17,728 nt of DNA from QHWT01 sp046726015 (lineage in GTDB: Bacteria; Acidobacteriota; Vicinamibacteria; Vicinamibacterales; 2-12-FULL-66-21): contig JBKOZS010000034.1 of assembly GCA_046726015.1 (NCBI GenBank), forward strand, positions 1 to 17,728, given 5' to 3'. Each line of letters begins with the position of its first letter. Position 1 is the first letter of the stretch. The position numbers and the translations under genes were made by a program. The notes beneath the pieces are model-generated. The model saw nothing but the letters and a program-made list of their open reading frames with translations. It had not been told where the DNA came from and made no database searches. Below, piece after piece: positions 1 to 7,800 of this stretch.

Positions 1-20
1 TGGGCCTTGCGGGGAAGGCG

Positions 21-137
21 ATTCCCAATCGACAATCGTCATTCCTCAATCTCAATCGCCAATCCTCAATCTCAATCGACATTCGCCAATCGGCAGTCCG
101 TGAATCTTCAGTCTGCAATCGCCATTCGACAATGTCA
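21..137. repeat. Degenerate heptamer word array upstream of the phosphatase-fold gene
   Basis: Read from base 21, this stretch breaks into 7-base words of the form xTYNNCA (attccca, atcgaca, atcgtca, ttcctca, atcgcca, atcctca, atcgaca, ttcgcca, atcggca, atcttca, gtctgca, atcgcca, ttcgaca). Thirteen words fit exactly. Three 6-base words (atctca twice, atgtca) and one 8-base word are interspersed. A 16-base segment recurs perfectly at 43-58 and 63-78. The array runs into the start codon at 137 and leaves no Shine-Dalgarno. Bases 1-20 show nothing I can assign. The function is unknown. Confidence 0.75.
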
Positions 138-847
138 TGACTGAGCTGCGCATCGCGACCTACAACATTCACCGCTGCCGCGGGATGGATCGGCGCGTCG
201 TGCCGGCGCGGATCATCGAGGTGCTGCGCGACATTGGTGCCGACATCATCGCGCTGCAGGAAGTAATCGGCGCGGGCCCGGCGGGCGCCGGGCAGGCGGA
301 GGAGATCGGTGCGGGGCTCGGCATGGGCTGGGTGATGAACTGCGTGCGCACGCTGCGTCAGCACCAGTTCGGCAACGTCGTGTTGAGCCGCTATCCCATC
401 GTCCATCACAGCCAGTACGACCTGTCATGGCGGACGTGCGAGTCTCGGAACTGCCAGCGAGCGGATCTCGACCTCGGCGGGCAGCTGCTCCACATCTACA
501 ACGTACATCTCGGCACCGCCGTGCTCGAGCGCCGCTACCAGGCGGGACGCCTCGCGTCGTTCGTTCACGATCACCGCGTCACCGGGCCGAAGGTGATTCT
601 TGGGGACTTCAACGAGTGGATGCGCGGGCTGGCGACGAAGACCCTGTCGTCGCTCTTCGAGAGCGTCGACATTGCCGCGCATCTCAAGCGCCGACGCACG
701 TATCCCGGTCTCTTCCCCGTCGTGCATCTGGATCACATTTATTACGAGGGACGGGTCGAGGTCACGAGCGTGGAGATGCCGCGTACGCGGACGGCACTGA
801 TGGCGTCCGATCATCTGCCGCTCGTCGCCAATCTGCGGATTCGATGA
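137..847 (+). CDS. Endonuclease/exonuclease/phosphatase (EEP) family metal-dependent hydrolase
   Basis: A 236-aa protein that is a single EEP (DNase I-like) domain. Visible family motifs in order are TYNIHRC (N10), LQEV (metal-binding E42), YNVHLG (H124), GDFNEW (D157, N159), HLDHI (D199, H200) and the terminal SDHLP (D225, H226). All catalytic positions are present. Family members cleave phosphodiester or phosphomonoester bonds on nucleic acids, lipids or other substrates, so the substrate cannot be named. There is no signal peptide or membrane segment, which suggests a cytoplasmic protein. The ATG at 137 is preferred because the fold begins at residue 4. No ribosome binding site is visible, since the repeat array occupies that position. 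The gene is convergent with the M28 peptidase gene. Confidence 0.88.
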   Translation: MTELRIATYNIHRCRGMDRRVVPARIIEVLRDIGADIIALQEVIGAGPAGAGQAEEIGAGLGMGWVMNCVRTLRQHQFGNVVLSRYPIVHHSQYDLSWRTCESRNCQRADLDLGGQLLHIYNVHLGTAVLERRYQAGRLASFVHDHRVTGPKVILGDFNEWMRGLATKTLSSLFESVDIAAHLKRRRTYPGLFPVVHLDHIYYEGRVEVTSVEMPRTRTALMASDHLPLVANLRIR

Positions 848-849
848 GC

Positions 850-957
850 GGCTCAGGCCTTAGGACTCAAGGCTCAGGGCGGCTCAAGCCGGTCGGCTCA
901 AGGCTCTAACGCAATCCATCGTAAGCCGTAAGCCTTGAGCCTTGAGCCCTGAGCCTT
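850..957. repeat. Inverted heptamer array between convergent genes (terminator-like)
   Basis: Directly after the stop at 847, copies of GGCTCAR-type words occur in 7-base phase at 850-877 (ggctcag, gccttag, gactcaa, ggctcag) and 881-908 (ggctcaa, gccggtc, ggctcaa, ggctcta). On the right, reverse-complement words run in phase at 921-955 (gtaagcc twice, ttgagcc twice, ctgagcc). They make nested perfect inverted repeats: 12 bp at 869-880/946-957 and 11 bp at 895-905/931-941. The right arm overlaps the peptidase stop codon at 956-958. The position between two convergent stops fits a bidirectional terminator, but there is no T-tract. Confidence 0.7.
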
Positions 958-2368
958 ACAGCGTCAGCCGCAACAGCGCGAGGCCGGTGACCTTCACCGC
1001 CTTGACCATGTTCTGCGGCTCGCGGTCGGTGGTGTTCTCAGGTGTGTCGCCTGACGAGTGGTAGTAGAGCGAGTAATCGATCTTGAGGTTTGCGGGGTCC
1101 GGCATCCCTTTCGATTCCCATCCTGGCGTCTGCTTGAGCGACGCCAGGTGATCCCACGCGGCCGTGTAGATCGTCGTTGCCGGAATCTCGAGCGACGTCG
1201 TGCCGGTGCCCTTGTATTTCTTCGGCAGAAACGCGTACGAATCGGTCCCGCCTTGTGACGGGTTGGTCGTGTACTCCGTCCAGAAACCTGGCTGTCCGGC
1301 GTAGTCCGCCGCAACGGACTCGAGCACCTTCAGCAGGGGCGCGTTCCAGGGCACGTCGTTCGATTCGAAATAGATCGCTTCACGCTCGGCGCCGGTACCG
1401 GTCTCATCGAAGTTGAAGACGCCGGCGAGCTCACCGAGCTTCGCTCCCTCACGATCGATGTACGCCTTCGACGAGTGATATTCGGAGCCCCAGACCGCGA
1501 AGCGGATCGCATACCGTGGCTTCGGCAACGTGCCGGCCCGGCCCAGTTCCGCGAAGACGCGCGCGATCTCCATCACCGTCGCCACACCTGACGCGTTGTC
1601 GTCGGCACCCGGTCCGCCCGCATCGGAATCGCCGTGCGCGCAGACAAGGTAGTACTTGCCCGCCTCACGACCAGGAAGCGTGGCGACCACCGTGCGGGGG
1701 GAACCCTGCTCGATGTGCGACATGAGCGACACGCGCAACGTGGCCCTTGCCGCCGCGGCCGCCGCCAGCGTGCGCCCGTCGAGATACGACACGCCAAACA
1801 CGGGAACCGGATTGTCGGCCTTTGCCGGCAGCTCGCTGATGCGCGTCCAGTCCATGTAGCGCGGCGGATCGTTCGGCGCGCTCGTGAGAATCGCCAGCGG
1901 ACGATGGGCACCCGAGGCAGTCGCGGCGTAAGCGCGGCCCACCTCGCCGGGCGTGTAAATGACGGCGCCCTGCCACTGCGCGTCCGGCTTTGCAGACGCC
2001 AGGTTTTCGACGACTCGGAGTGGACCCGACGAGTCCTCAAGTGAGCCTGAGAAGCCGTACGGCCAGGCGGACTCGATCACTTCGCCAGTTCCAAGGCGGA
2101 CGTCCCAGCGATCTTCCCAGTGCGCAAGCTTCGGTGGATCGGTGACGGTCTCGGTCTTCAGGCCGAGCCGCGTGAAGTACTGGTCGAGAAATCCCGCGGC
2201 CTTCGCGCCGGAGGGCGTGCCACCCATGCGTGGACCGAGCGCGACGAGGTCGTGCACGCCCTTGCGCAGGGACGCTTCGCTGACCGCGTCAGCGTACGCC
2301 TGCTCTGCGGATCGATTGGATGTAGGGAGCGCCTGGAGGACAACGAGCAGCCAGAGGGTGGCGATCAC
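956..2368 (-). CDS. Secreted M28-family zinc aminopeptidase with PA-like insert
   Basis: A 470-aa peptidase. The start is a GTG at 2368 that overlaps the upstream stop (GTGA, 4 bp). The longer frame back to 2479 would add 37 Arg-rich residues that only shadow the 74-aa gene. The hydrophobic N-terminus (residues 2-14) looks like a short signal sequence or anchor. A region near residues 110-215 resembles the protease-associated insert. The M28 core follows: H245 in CAHGDS, D257 in GADDNASG, E296 in WGSEY, D321 in FNFDETG, and H437 in YYHSSGD. The family removes N-terminal residues from peptides with two zinc ions. In most members two adjacent glutamates follow WG-A/S; here the second is Tyr297, so metal binding may be altered. 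It is the last gene of the sigma-factor run. Confidence 0.85.
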   Translation of the reverse strand: MIATLWLLVVLQALPTSNRSAEQAYADAVSEASLRKGVHDLVALGPRMGGTPSGAKAAGFLDQYFTRLGLKTETVTDPPKLAHWEDRWDVRLGTGEVIESAWPYGFSGSLEDSSGPLRVVENLASAKPDAQWQGAVIYTPGEVGRAYAATASGAHRPLAILTSAPNDPPRYMDWTRISELPAKADNPVPVFGVSYLDGRTLAAAAAARATLRVSLMSHIEQGSPRTVVATLPGREAGKYYLVCAHGDSDAGGPGADDNASGVATVMEIARVFAELGRAGTLPKPRYAIRFAVWGSEYHSSKAYIDREGAKLGELAGVFNFDETGTGAEREAIYFESNDVPWNAPLLKVLESVAADYAGQPGFWTEYTTNPSQGGTDSYAFLPKKYKGTGTTSLEIPATTIYTAAWDHLASLKQTPGWESKGMPDPANLKIDYSLYYHSSGDTPENTTDREPQNMVKAVKVTGLALLRLTL

Positions 2369-2589
2369 CCTTCTTCTTCGTACTCTTCCTCGGCCGGCAG
2401 CCCGGGACGCGTCGGTGGACGGAGCGCTTCGCGATAGTCGTAGAGCGGAAGCCCCGCGACGTGGATCGTGAGCGGACACCCGGGCGCCTTTATGTCGACG
2501 ACGACGGTGACCGGGCTTCCTTCGACGCCGTCACGAAACGCGAGACGGCAGCCGCAGGCAAGACGCGCGTGAGTGAACCCTTTCAGCAT
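2365..2589 (-). CDS. Small conserved-looking hypothetical protein, 74 aa
   Basis: I do not recognise a family. The protein starts MLKGFTHARLACGCRLAF, with a Cys-Gly-Cys pair at residues 12-14. It has a central beta-rich stretch, a Pro-rich segment near residues 58-64, and ends in an acidic tail (EEEYEEEG). It has no signal peptide or membrane segment. It is judged real for four reasons: it sits 9 bp after the TlpA-like gene; its TGA overlaps the GTG of the peptidase by 4 bp; its composition is protein-like; and it explains the sequence better than the Arg-rich extension of the peptidase. A TATGAT box at 2598-2603, 8 bases before the ATG, could be an internal promoter. A metal- or redox-related role is possible from the CGC motif but is only a guess. 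Confidence 0.65.
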   Translation of the reverse strand: MLKGFTHARLACGCRLAFRDGVEGSPVTVVVDIKAPGCPLTIHVAGLPLYDYREALRPPTRPGLPAEEEYEEEG

Positions 2590-2598
2590 TCCCGACGA

Positions 2599-3168
2599 TC
2601 ATACTACAGGAGCGCCCAGGAGCGCCTTGATCTCCTCTTCGAACTGCTCCTTCGTTGCCGGACCCATATGTTTGCGGCAGATCGTGCCGTCCCTGGCAAT
2701 GAAAAACGTTACCGGTACGCCGTACAACGGACCATACGCCGTTTCGATATCCGTGGTCATCTGCAGCACGGGATACTGCATCCGGTATTCCTTCATGAAG
2801 GGGCGGAGCTGTTCGACCGTGTCGTCGATCGACACGCCAACGATCACAAGTCCCTTGTCCTTGTACTGATCGTAGAGTTCGACGAAGGCGGGGATCTCCA
2901 CCTTGCAGGGGGTGCACCAGGTGGCCCAGAAGTTCAGGATCACGACCTTGCCCTTGTAGTCGGCCATCTTGACCGGCACGTTGTTGTGATCCCTCAGCAC
3001 GAAATCGAGCTTGGCGGTGCCGGACGCGTCGCACGTGGCCGACGGCGTTTTCGCGGTGTTTCCGGCCGGGCCGCGCAACGGCTCCTTGCCCGTCCCTTTC
3101 AGCAGCGGCAGGGTCAGCAGCCCGAGGGAGACTGCCGCCGCGGCGGCCACGATCCAGCGAGATTTCAT
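2599..3168 (-). CDS. TlpA/ResA-like membrane-anchored thiol-disulfide oxidoreductase
   Basis: A 189-aa thioredoxin-fold protein of the AhpC/TSA-Redoxin (TlpA) type. Residues 5-22 form a signal or anchor helix, so the catalytic domain (about 52-187) should face the periplasm. The active site is WCTPC at 84-88 (Cys85, Cys88) and the cis-proline loop is GVPVTFF (Pro152). Extra cysteines at 46 and 164 could make a structural disulfide. Such proteins usually reduce disulfides in exported proteins, including cytochrome c apoproteins, but the partner here is unknown. A GAGG six bases before the ATG supports the start. It lies 33 bp after the anti-sigma gene and 9 bp before the 74-aa gene, suggesting one transcript. 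Confidence 0.9.
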   Translation of the reverse strand: MKSRWIVAAAAAVSLGLLTLPLLKGTGKEPLRGPAGNTAKTPSATCDASGTAKLDFVLRDHNNVPVKMADYKGKVVILNFWATWCTPCKVEIPAFVELYDQYKDKGLVIVGVSIDDTVEQLRPFMKEYRMQYPVLQMTTDIETAYGPLYGVPVTFFIARDGTICRKHMGPATKEQFEEEIKALLGAPVV

Positions 3169-3201
3169 AAATGCCTCAGCGTGTCTGTCGCGCGCGCCCG
3201 A

Positions 3202-4002
3202 TCAGCGCGCATGTGTCTTCACGTAATTGACGATATGGGCGAAATCCGGTGGATGGTCATTTGCAAGCACTGCATAGGTTCGACCGTTGGCGGACCAGAT
3301 AGCGACTTCGCGACCCATGGCATCGAGCACATCCTCGCGCTCGCGGCCGGTCGCGCGCGGCAGCACGAAGACCGACAGCGGCTGGCCGCGCCACCGATAC
3401 ATCACGTGCGCGACGCGACCGTCGGTTGACAGGCACCGGCGAACGGTCAACAGCTTCAATTGTTCGTTGTCGGCGGACGCCGGCATCACGAGCGGCCATC
3501 CCTGGTCGCGTTTCCACTTTTCTGCGAGGTCCTCCGCGTCGGCCTTGGCTGCCATATCACCGTTGAACTGGAAACACTTCGCATGATCGACGGCAAGCCC
3601 GGTGGCGAGCGCCTCGACACGAGTATTGACGCCGGTGAAGAACACGCCGCCAATCGCGAGCAGGAGCGTCGCGGCGAGCGAGAGCGGCACCCAGCGACGC
3701 AAGCCGGAAGACGGAAGATGGAAGCGCCCGGCTTGTCCGCCGGGGCGCGCAGCGCGAAGGTGGACGCCTGAGGCTTCCGCACACCGTGCGCGGAGTCCCT
3801 CGGGTGCGGGGCGGCGCAACTCGTCGCGGCATTCGTGAATGACGTCGCGCGCGGCCCGCTCCACGTCCGCGTGACCGCGGCATGGCGGGCACTTCGAAAG
3901 GTGCGCGTCCACGGCGCGGCGTTCGTCGGGCCCGGCCTCGCCGTCGACATAAGGGGTCAGGCGCTCATCGAGATCACGGCAACGGCGAATCGGCTCGTCC
4001 AT
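3202..4002 (-). CDS. Transmembrane zinc-finger (ZAS/zf-HC2) anti-sigma factor
   Basis: A 266-aa protein with an N-terminal anti-sigma zinc-finger domain. The visible ligands are C8, then H34-x3-C38-x2-C41 in HLSKCPPC. A linker follows, then one membrane helix (about residues 105-124), then a ~140-aa extracytoplasmic domain (from AVDHAKCFQF, with Cys143 and a later Cys). By family knowledge the N-terminal part holds the ECF sigma factor and releases it on a signal sensed outside. The start is 8 bp after the sigma gene stop, the classic sigma/anti-sigma arrangement. Whether the zinc site is redox-responsive cannot be decided from sequence, but co-transcription with a TlpA-like protein makes a thiol or redox signal plausible. 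Confidence 0.88.
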   Translation of the reverse strand: MDEPIRRCRDLDERLTPYVDGEAGPDERRAVDAHLSKCPPCRGHADVERAARDVIHECRDELRRPAPEGLRARCAEASGVHLRAARPGGQAGRFHLPSSGLRRWVPLSLAATLLLAIGGVFFTGVNTRVEALATGLAVDHAKCFQFNGDMAAKADAEDLAEKWKRDQGWPLVMPASADNEQLKLLTVRRCLSTDGRVAHVMYRWRGQPLSVFVLPRATGREREDVLDAMGREVAIWSANGRTYAVLANDHPPDFAHIVNYVKTHAR

Positions 4003-4010
4003 AGCAGGTA

Positions 4011-4601
4011 TCAGTGGGTTGCGACGCGCCGTGCCCCTTCGGCACGGCGGGCCTGCAGCCCTTCAAACAGCGCGCGTCGGCCGCGCGAGATGCGGGACAT
4101 CACCGTGCCGATCGGCACGTCGAGGACCCGTGCGATTTCCGCATACGACAGTTCTTCCACGTCTCGAAGCCAGACCGCCTGGCGGAACGATTCGGGCAGC
4201 GCGTCGAGCGCCGCCTGCAGATCCGCGTCGAGCGTCGCCCGCGAGAGCAGCTGCTCCGGTGTCTGCCCTTCGGCGGCGCCATCGGCGGCGCGATCCACCG
4301 CGTCGCTGTCCACGTCGACCGGGTTCCGCACGTCGTGGCGACGCATGTTGCGATAGGTGTTGTGAAGGATGGTAAACAGCCACGCCTTCAGGTTCGTACC
4401 GCGCTCGAACTGGTGCGCCGACCGGAACGCCTTCAGATAGGTGTCCTGCACCAGGTCCTCGGCATCCTGCGGGCGCCGCGTCAACCGCAGCGCCGTGCCA
4501 TAAAGGCTGTCGAGGTGCGAAAGCGCCTCTTGCGCGAACTGAGCGTCTTCTTCCTGAGGAAGCGCGCCGGGCGCACGGCCGGAATGGCGGCGAAACACCA
4601 T
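4011..4601 (-). CDS. ECF-type RNA polymerase sigma factor
   Basis: A 196-aa sigma-70 family protein with only regions 2 and 4, as in ECF sigma factors. Region 2 spans about residues 24-92 (RRPQDAEDLVQDTYLKAF, then LKAWLFTILHNTYRN). Region 4 spans about 125-180 (LDALPESFRQAVWLRDVE, then YAEIARVLDVPIGTVMSR, a clear helix-turn-helix). A negatively charged linker separates them. There is no C-terminal extension. It is first in the run with the anti-sigma, TlpA-like, 74-aa and M28 genes. ECF factors commonly drive their own operon, and a candidate promoter lies just upstream at 4630-4660. It directs RNA polymerase to a small regulon; the inducing signal is unknown. Confidence 0.92.
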   Translation of the reverse strand: MVFRRHSGRAPGALPQEEDAQFAQEALSHLDSLYGTALRLTRRPQDAEDLVQDTYLKAFRSAHQFERGTNLKAWLFTILHNTYRNMRRHDVRNPVDVDSDAVDRAADGAAEGQTPEQLLSRATLDADLQAALDALPESFRQAVWLRDVEELSYAEIARVLDVPIGTVMSRISRGRRALFEGLQARRAEGARRVATH

Positions 4602-4860
4602 GAGCGGGATCCCGCGAAACCGCCCAGTGGATACAACACCGCCAGGCTGCGGGTTATTCCTTCAATTGTATCGCGGGGAGGACAACGGCGTTGCCACCGG
4701 TGGACACGGGGGTCCGGCGCCCGTCCAGTGGCGCAGGGTTGGCGAGCTCGGCGGCGGTACATGGCTTGCTGCGCTGACCTCGTTCCGACCCTGCCGGGGG
4801 ACCGGGTCATTGCCCCAAGCGTCGTAGCTACAGTAACATCGGCACCACTCGAGGTGAACC
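4602..4860. other. Divergent intergenic region between sigma factor and metallopeptidase-barrel gene
   Basis: About 259 bp without a gene I can support. It should hold the promoters of both divergent units. The minus-strand side has an ECF-like motif pair, listed separately. On the plus side the best candidate is TTGCCC at 4810-4815 with TAACAT at 4834-4839 (18-bp spacer), which is weak. A GAGGTGA at 4851-4857 is a good ribosome binding site for the ATG at 4861. No RNA gene or strong hairpin was seen. Confidence 0.5.
4630..4660 (-). promoter_or_regulatory. Candidate ECF-sigma promoter of the sigma/anti-sigma operon
   Basis: On the minus strand GGAATAACC (4660-4652) is followed after 17 bases by GTATC (4634-4630). 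The ATG lies about 28 bases downstream, at 4601. GGAAT/GGAAC-type minus-35 elements are typical for ECF factors, and autoregulation is common, so this is a reasonable autoregulatory site. It is a pattern match by eye only. Confidence 0.35.
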
Positions 4861-7800
4861 ATGCGCACGCGCAGCTGGCGCGGCCTCCGATCGCCGTTCG
4901 GCCTTGCACTTTTTGCGTTCGTCTACATCGCGGGAACGATCGCGGCAAGCGCCCAGACGCCCTTCGTGCCGTACTACAACAAGAACCGCATCAAGTACGA
5001 CCACTTCAACTGGCGCATCTACACCACGGACCACTTCGAAATCTACTACTACCCCGAGATCGAACAGCATCTCGAGCGCGTGACCAGCTACGCGGAGAGC
5101 GCGTACCAGCAGGTCAGCGCGGACCTCAAGCACGACCTGGCGTTCAAGGTGCCGCTGGTTCTCTACAAGACGGCGAGCGAATTCCAGCAGCAGAACATCG
5201 AGCCCGGCGAATTGCCGGAAGGCGTGCTCGCGTTTGCGGAGCCATACCGCGATCGCATGGTGCTGCCGATCGACGAGCCGTCCGACGCGCTCTATCGTCT
5301 GATCACTCACGAGCTCACGCACATCTTCGAGTTCGACATCATCCCGCGCACTTTGCTTCGTCGAGGACTGCCGCTATGGGTCGACGAAGGACTGTCGGAC
5401 TACATGACCGGCTACTGGAACGCGTTCGACCTGATGTCGGTGCGCGATGCTGCGATTGCCGACATCATCCCGCCGATGAGTGATTTCCAGGGCGTGCAGT
5501 TCGCCGACGGCCGGCTGCCCTACAACCTCGGGCACGCGGCGTTCGAGTTCATCGAATCGAAGTGGGGCAAGGAAGGGCTGCGGCAGTTCCTGTTCGCGCT
5601 GCGCAAGGCGGTCATCGGCGGCGGCGAGAGCGCCTATGAAGAAGCGTTCAAGCTGAAACCGGAAGAATTCGATGAGCAGTTCGACAAGTACTTGAAGGAT
5701 AGGTTCAAGCCGTTCCGCGACAAGGAGCGGCCGCAGGACTACGGGAAGGACCTCGCTCCCAAGCGCGACAAGACACCGTACGTGTCGGTCGTTTCGATCG
5801 AGCCGTCGCCGTCGGGCGACCTCATGGCGGTCGCCGCCGGCAACCGCAAGGACCAGGAGCTCGACATCATCCTGATGTCGACGAAGGACGGCAAGGTCAT
5901 TCGGAATCTCACCGGCGGATTCAACACCGGCTTTGGATTCGAATACATCGCGACGCCGGGCGGCTTCCGCGGCAACGCCGTGCCCTGGATGTCCTGGTCG
6001 CCGGTCGGGGACCGCATCGCCTACTTCGCGCGGAAGGAAAAGCAGAAGACGCTCGTCCTGCAGAACGTGCTCACGCGCAAGATCGAAAAGCGGATCGACA
6101 TGAAGTCCGTCGACATGCCGGAGTCACCCGACTTCAGCCCCGACGGCAAGTCGGTCGCGTTCGCCGCCCTGCGTTCTGCCATCGGCGACATCTTTGTCGT
6201 CGATATCGAGACCGGTGAACTCAAGAACATTACCAATGACCAGTTCGGCGATTACGCGCCGACGTGGGCGGCCGACGGCAAGTCGATCGTCTATATCAAG
6301 CGCGTCAGCGGCAACGACAAGCTGTTCCGCTACGACGTCGCGACGCAGAAGAGCACCCAGCTCACGTTCGGCACGCACGACGATGGCGCCGCGCAGTTCC
6401 TCGACCCGGACACCATCGTCTTCCCGTCGACCGCGGTCGATCCCGCGCAGCCAATCACGCCGGAGATCGCCAGGAACGGCAACATCTACAACATCTGGAC
6501 GCTGAACCTGAAGAACGGCGAACTGCGGCAGCTCACCGACGCGCTCGGCGGCAACGTCTCGCCCGTCGCGCTGAAGGACGAGAACAAGGTGCAGCGGATC
6601 GCGTTCGTCACCTACTACAAGGGTGAATACGGGATCCACTCGCTGCCGCCGCAGAAGGAACCGATCCATACGGTGGCGAGCGCGGACTTCGGATCGCCCG
6701 GCCCGAACATCGACTTCACGCCGCCGCTCAGCCACACGCTGGTGAAGCAGAACGAGCGCGTCAAGGGACGGTTCGAAAAGCTGTTCCTCGAAGGGCGGCC
6801 ACCGGTCAACGTGGGCGTCACCAGCGGGGGCGACCTGTTTGGCGGCACGCAGGTCACGTTCACCGACGTGCTCGGCGATCAGCAGTTCAACCTGTACGCC
6901 GAGTCGGTGTCGCAGTACCGCTCGTTGTCATTCTCGTACCTGAACCTGTCGCGGCGGTTCCAGTACGCGCTCCAGGGATTCTCGCAGACGCAGTTCTACT
7001 ACGGTGCGTATGCGGGGCTGCTCTATAGCAGCGACATCTATCTCGATCGCGACCAGGCGCTGGCGACGCAGACGCTGCGCGGCGGCGCGGCATTCAGCAT
7101 CTATCCGATCAACCGGTATTCGCGGTTCGAATTGAGCGCCGGCCTGTACAACTTCAACCAGAAGTACAACGACGAAGCGCTGCAGGAGTTCGCCGAGAAC
7201 TTCCAGACGCAGCAATTCGGACAACCCTTGTTCGTCAGCGGCACGATCATGCCGTTCGGCGCGGCGTACGTGCGCGAGACGACGGTGTTCCGTGAGTATG
7301 GGCCGCTCTCGGGCGACACGATGCGCGTCGGCTACGAGTACGCACCGCCCCTGGGCAGTTTCCTCTCGCGGCAGACCGCGGACCTCGACGCGCGGAAGTA
7401 CATCCGTCTCGCCACCAACGGCGTGCTGGCATTCCGCTTCCGCGGCTTCACGAGCTGGGGAGACTCTCCGGGATACCTGTATTACGGCGGGAACTCCGAG
7501 ATGCGCGGCTACGAGTATCTGGAGTTCATCGGGCACAAGGCGTTCTTCGGAAACGCGGAATTGCGGTTCCCGCTGATCGAAGCGGCACTGACACCGATCG
7601 GCGTCATTGGTGGCTTGCGCGCCGTAGCGTTCGCGAATCTGGGCGGCTCAGGTTTCCAGGGGAGCTCGTTTGTCCTCGCCACCAAGGACCCGACCATCGC
7701 GCCGGTCATCGTCGGGTTCGTTGAAGATCCAACGACGCCGCAGGGTGTCCGCGCGGTGACGGTGCCGCGCGAGGTCACGGGCTGGCGGCTGGTGGATGGC

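Noticed and set aside
21..137. CRISPR array
   Set aside because: Words are 7 bases and contiguous, with no unique spacers of 25-40 bases, and no cas genes are nearby.
2369..2479. Longer start for the M28 peptidase (37 extra residues)
   Set aside because: The extension is Arg/Ser-rich and overlaps the 74-aa gene out of frame; the GTG at 2368 has the usual stop/start overlap and begins the hydrophobic segment.
2461..3429. Plus-strand open frame (about 322 codons) opposite the TlpA-like gene
   Set aside because: It lies antisense to a gene with a WCTPC active site and a good ribosome binding site; no domain recognised.
4810..4839. TTGCCC-N18-TAACAT as sigma70 promoter of the peptidase-barrel gene
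   Set aside because: Weak match at both boxes; kept only as a remark in the intergenic entry.
4014..5483. Plus-strand open frame (about 489 codons) across the sigma gene and into the peptidase-barrel gene
   Set aside because: It crosses the sigma gene in antisense and the peptidase gene out of frame, and has low-complexity Arg-rich composition.
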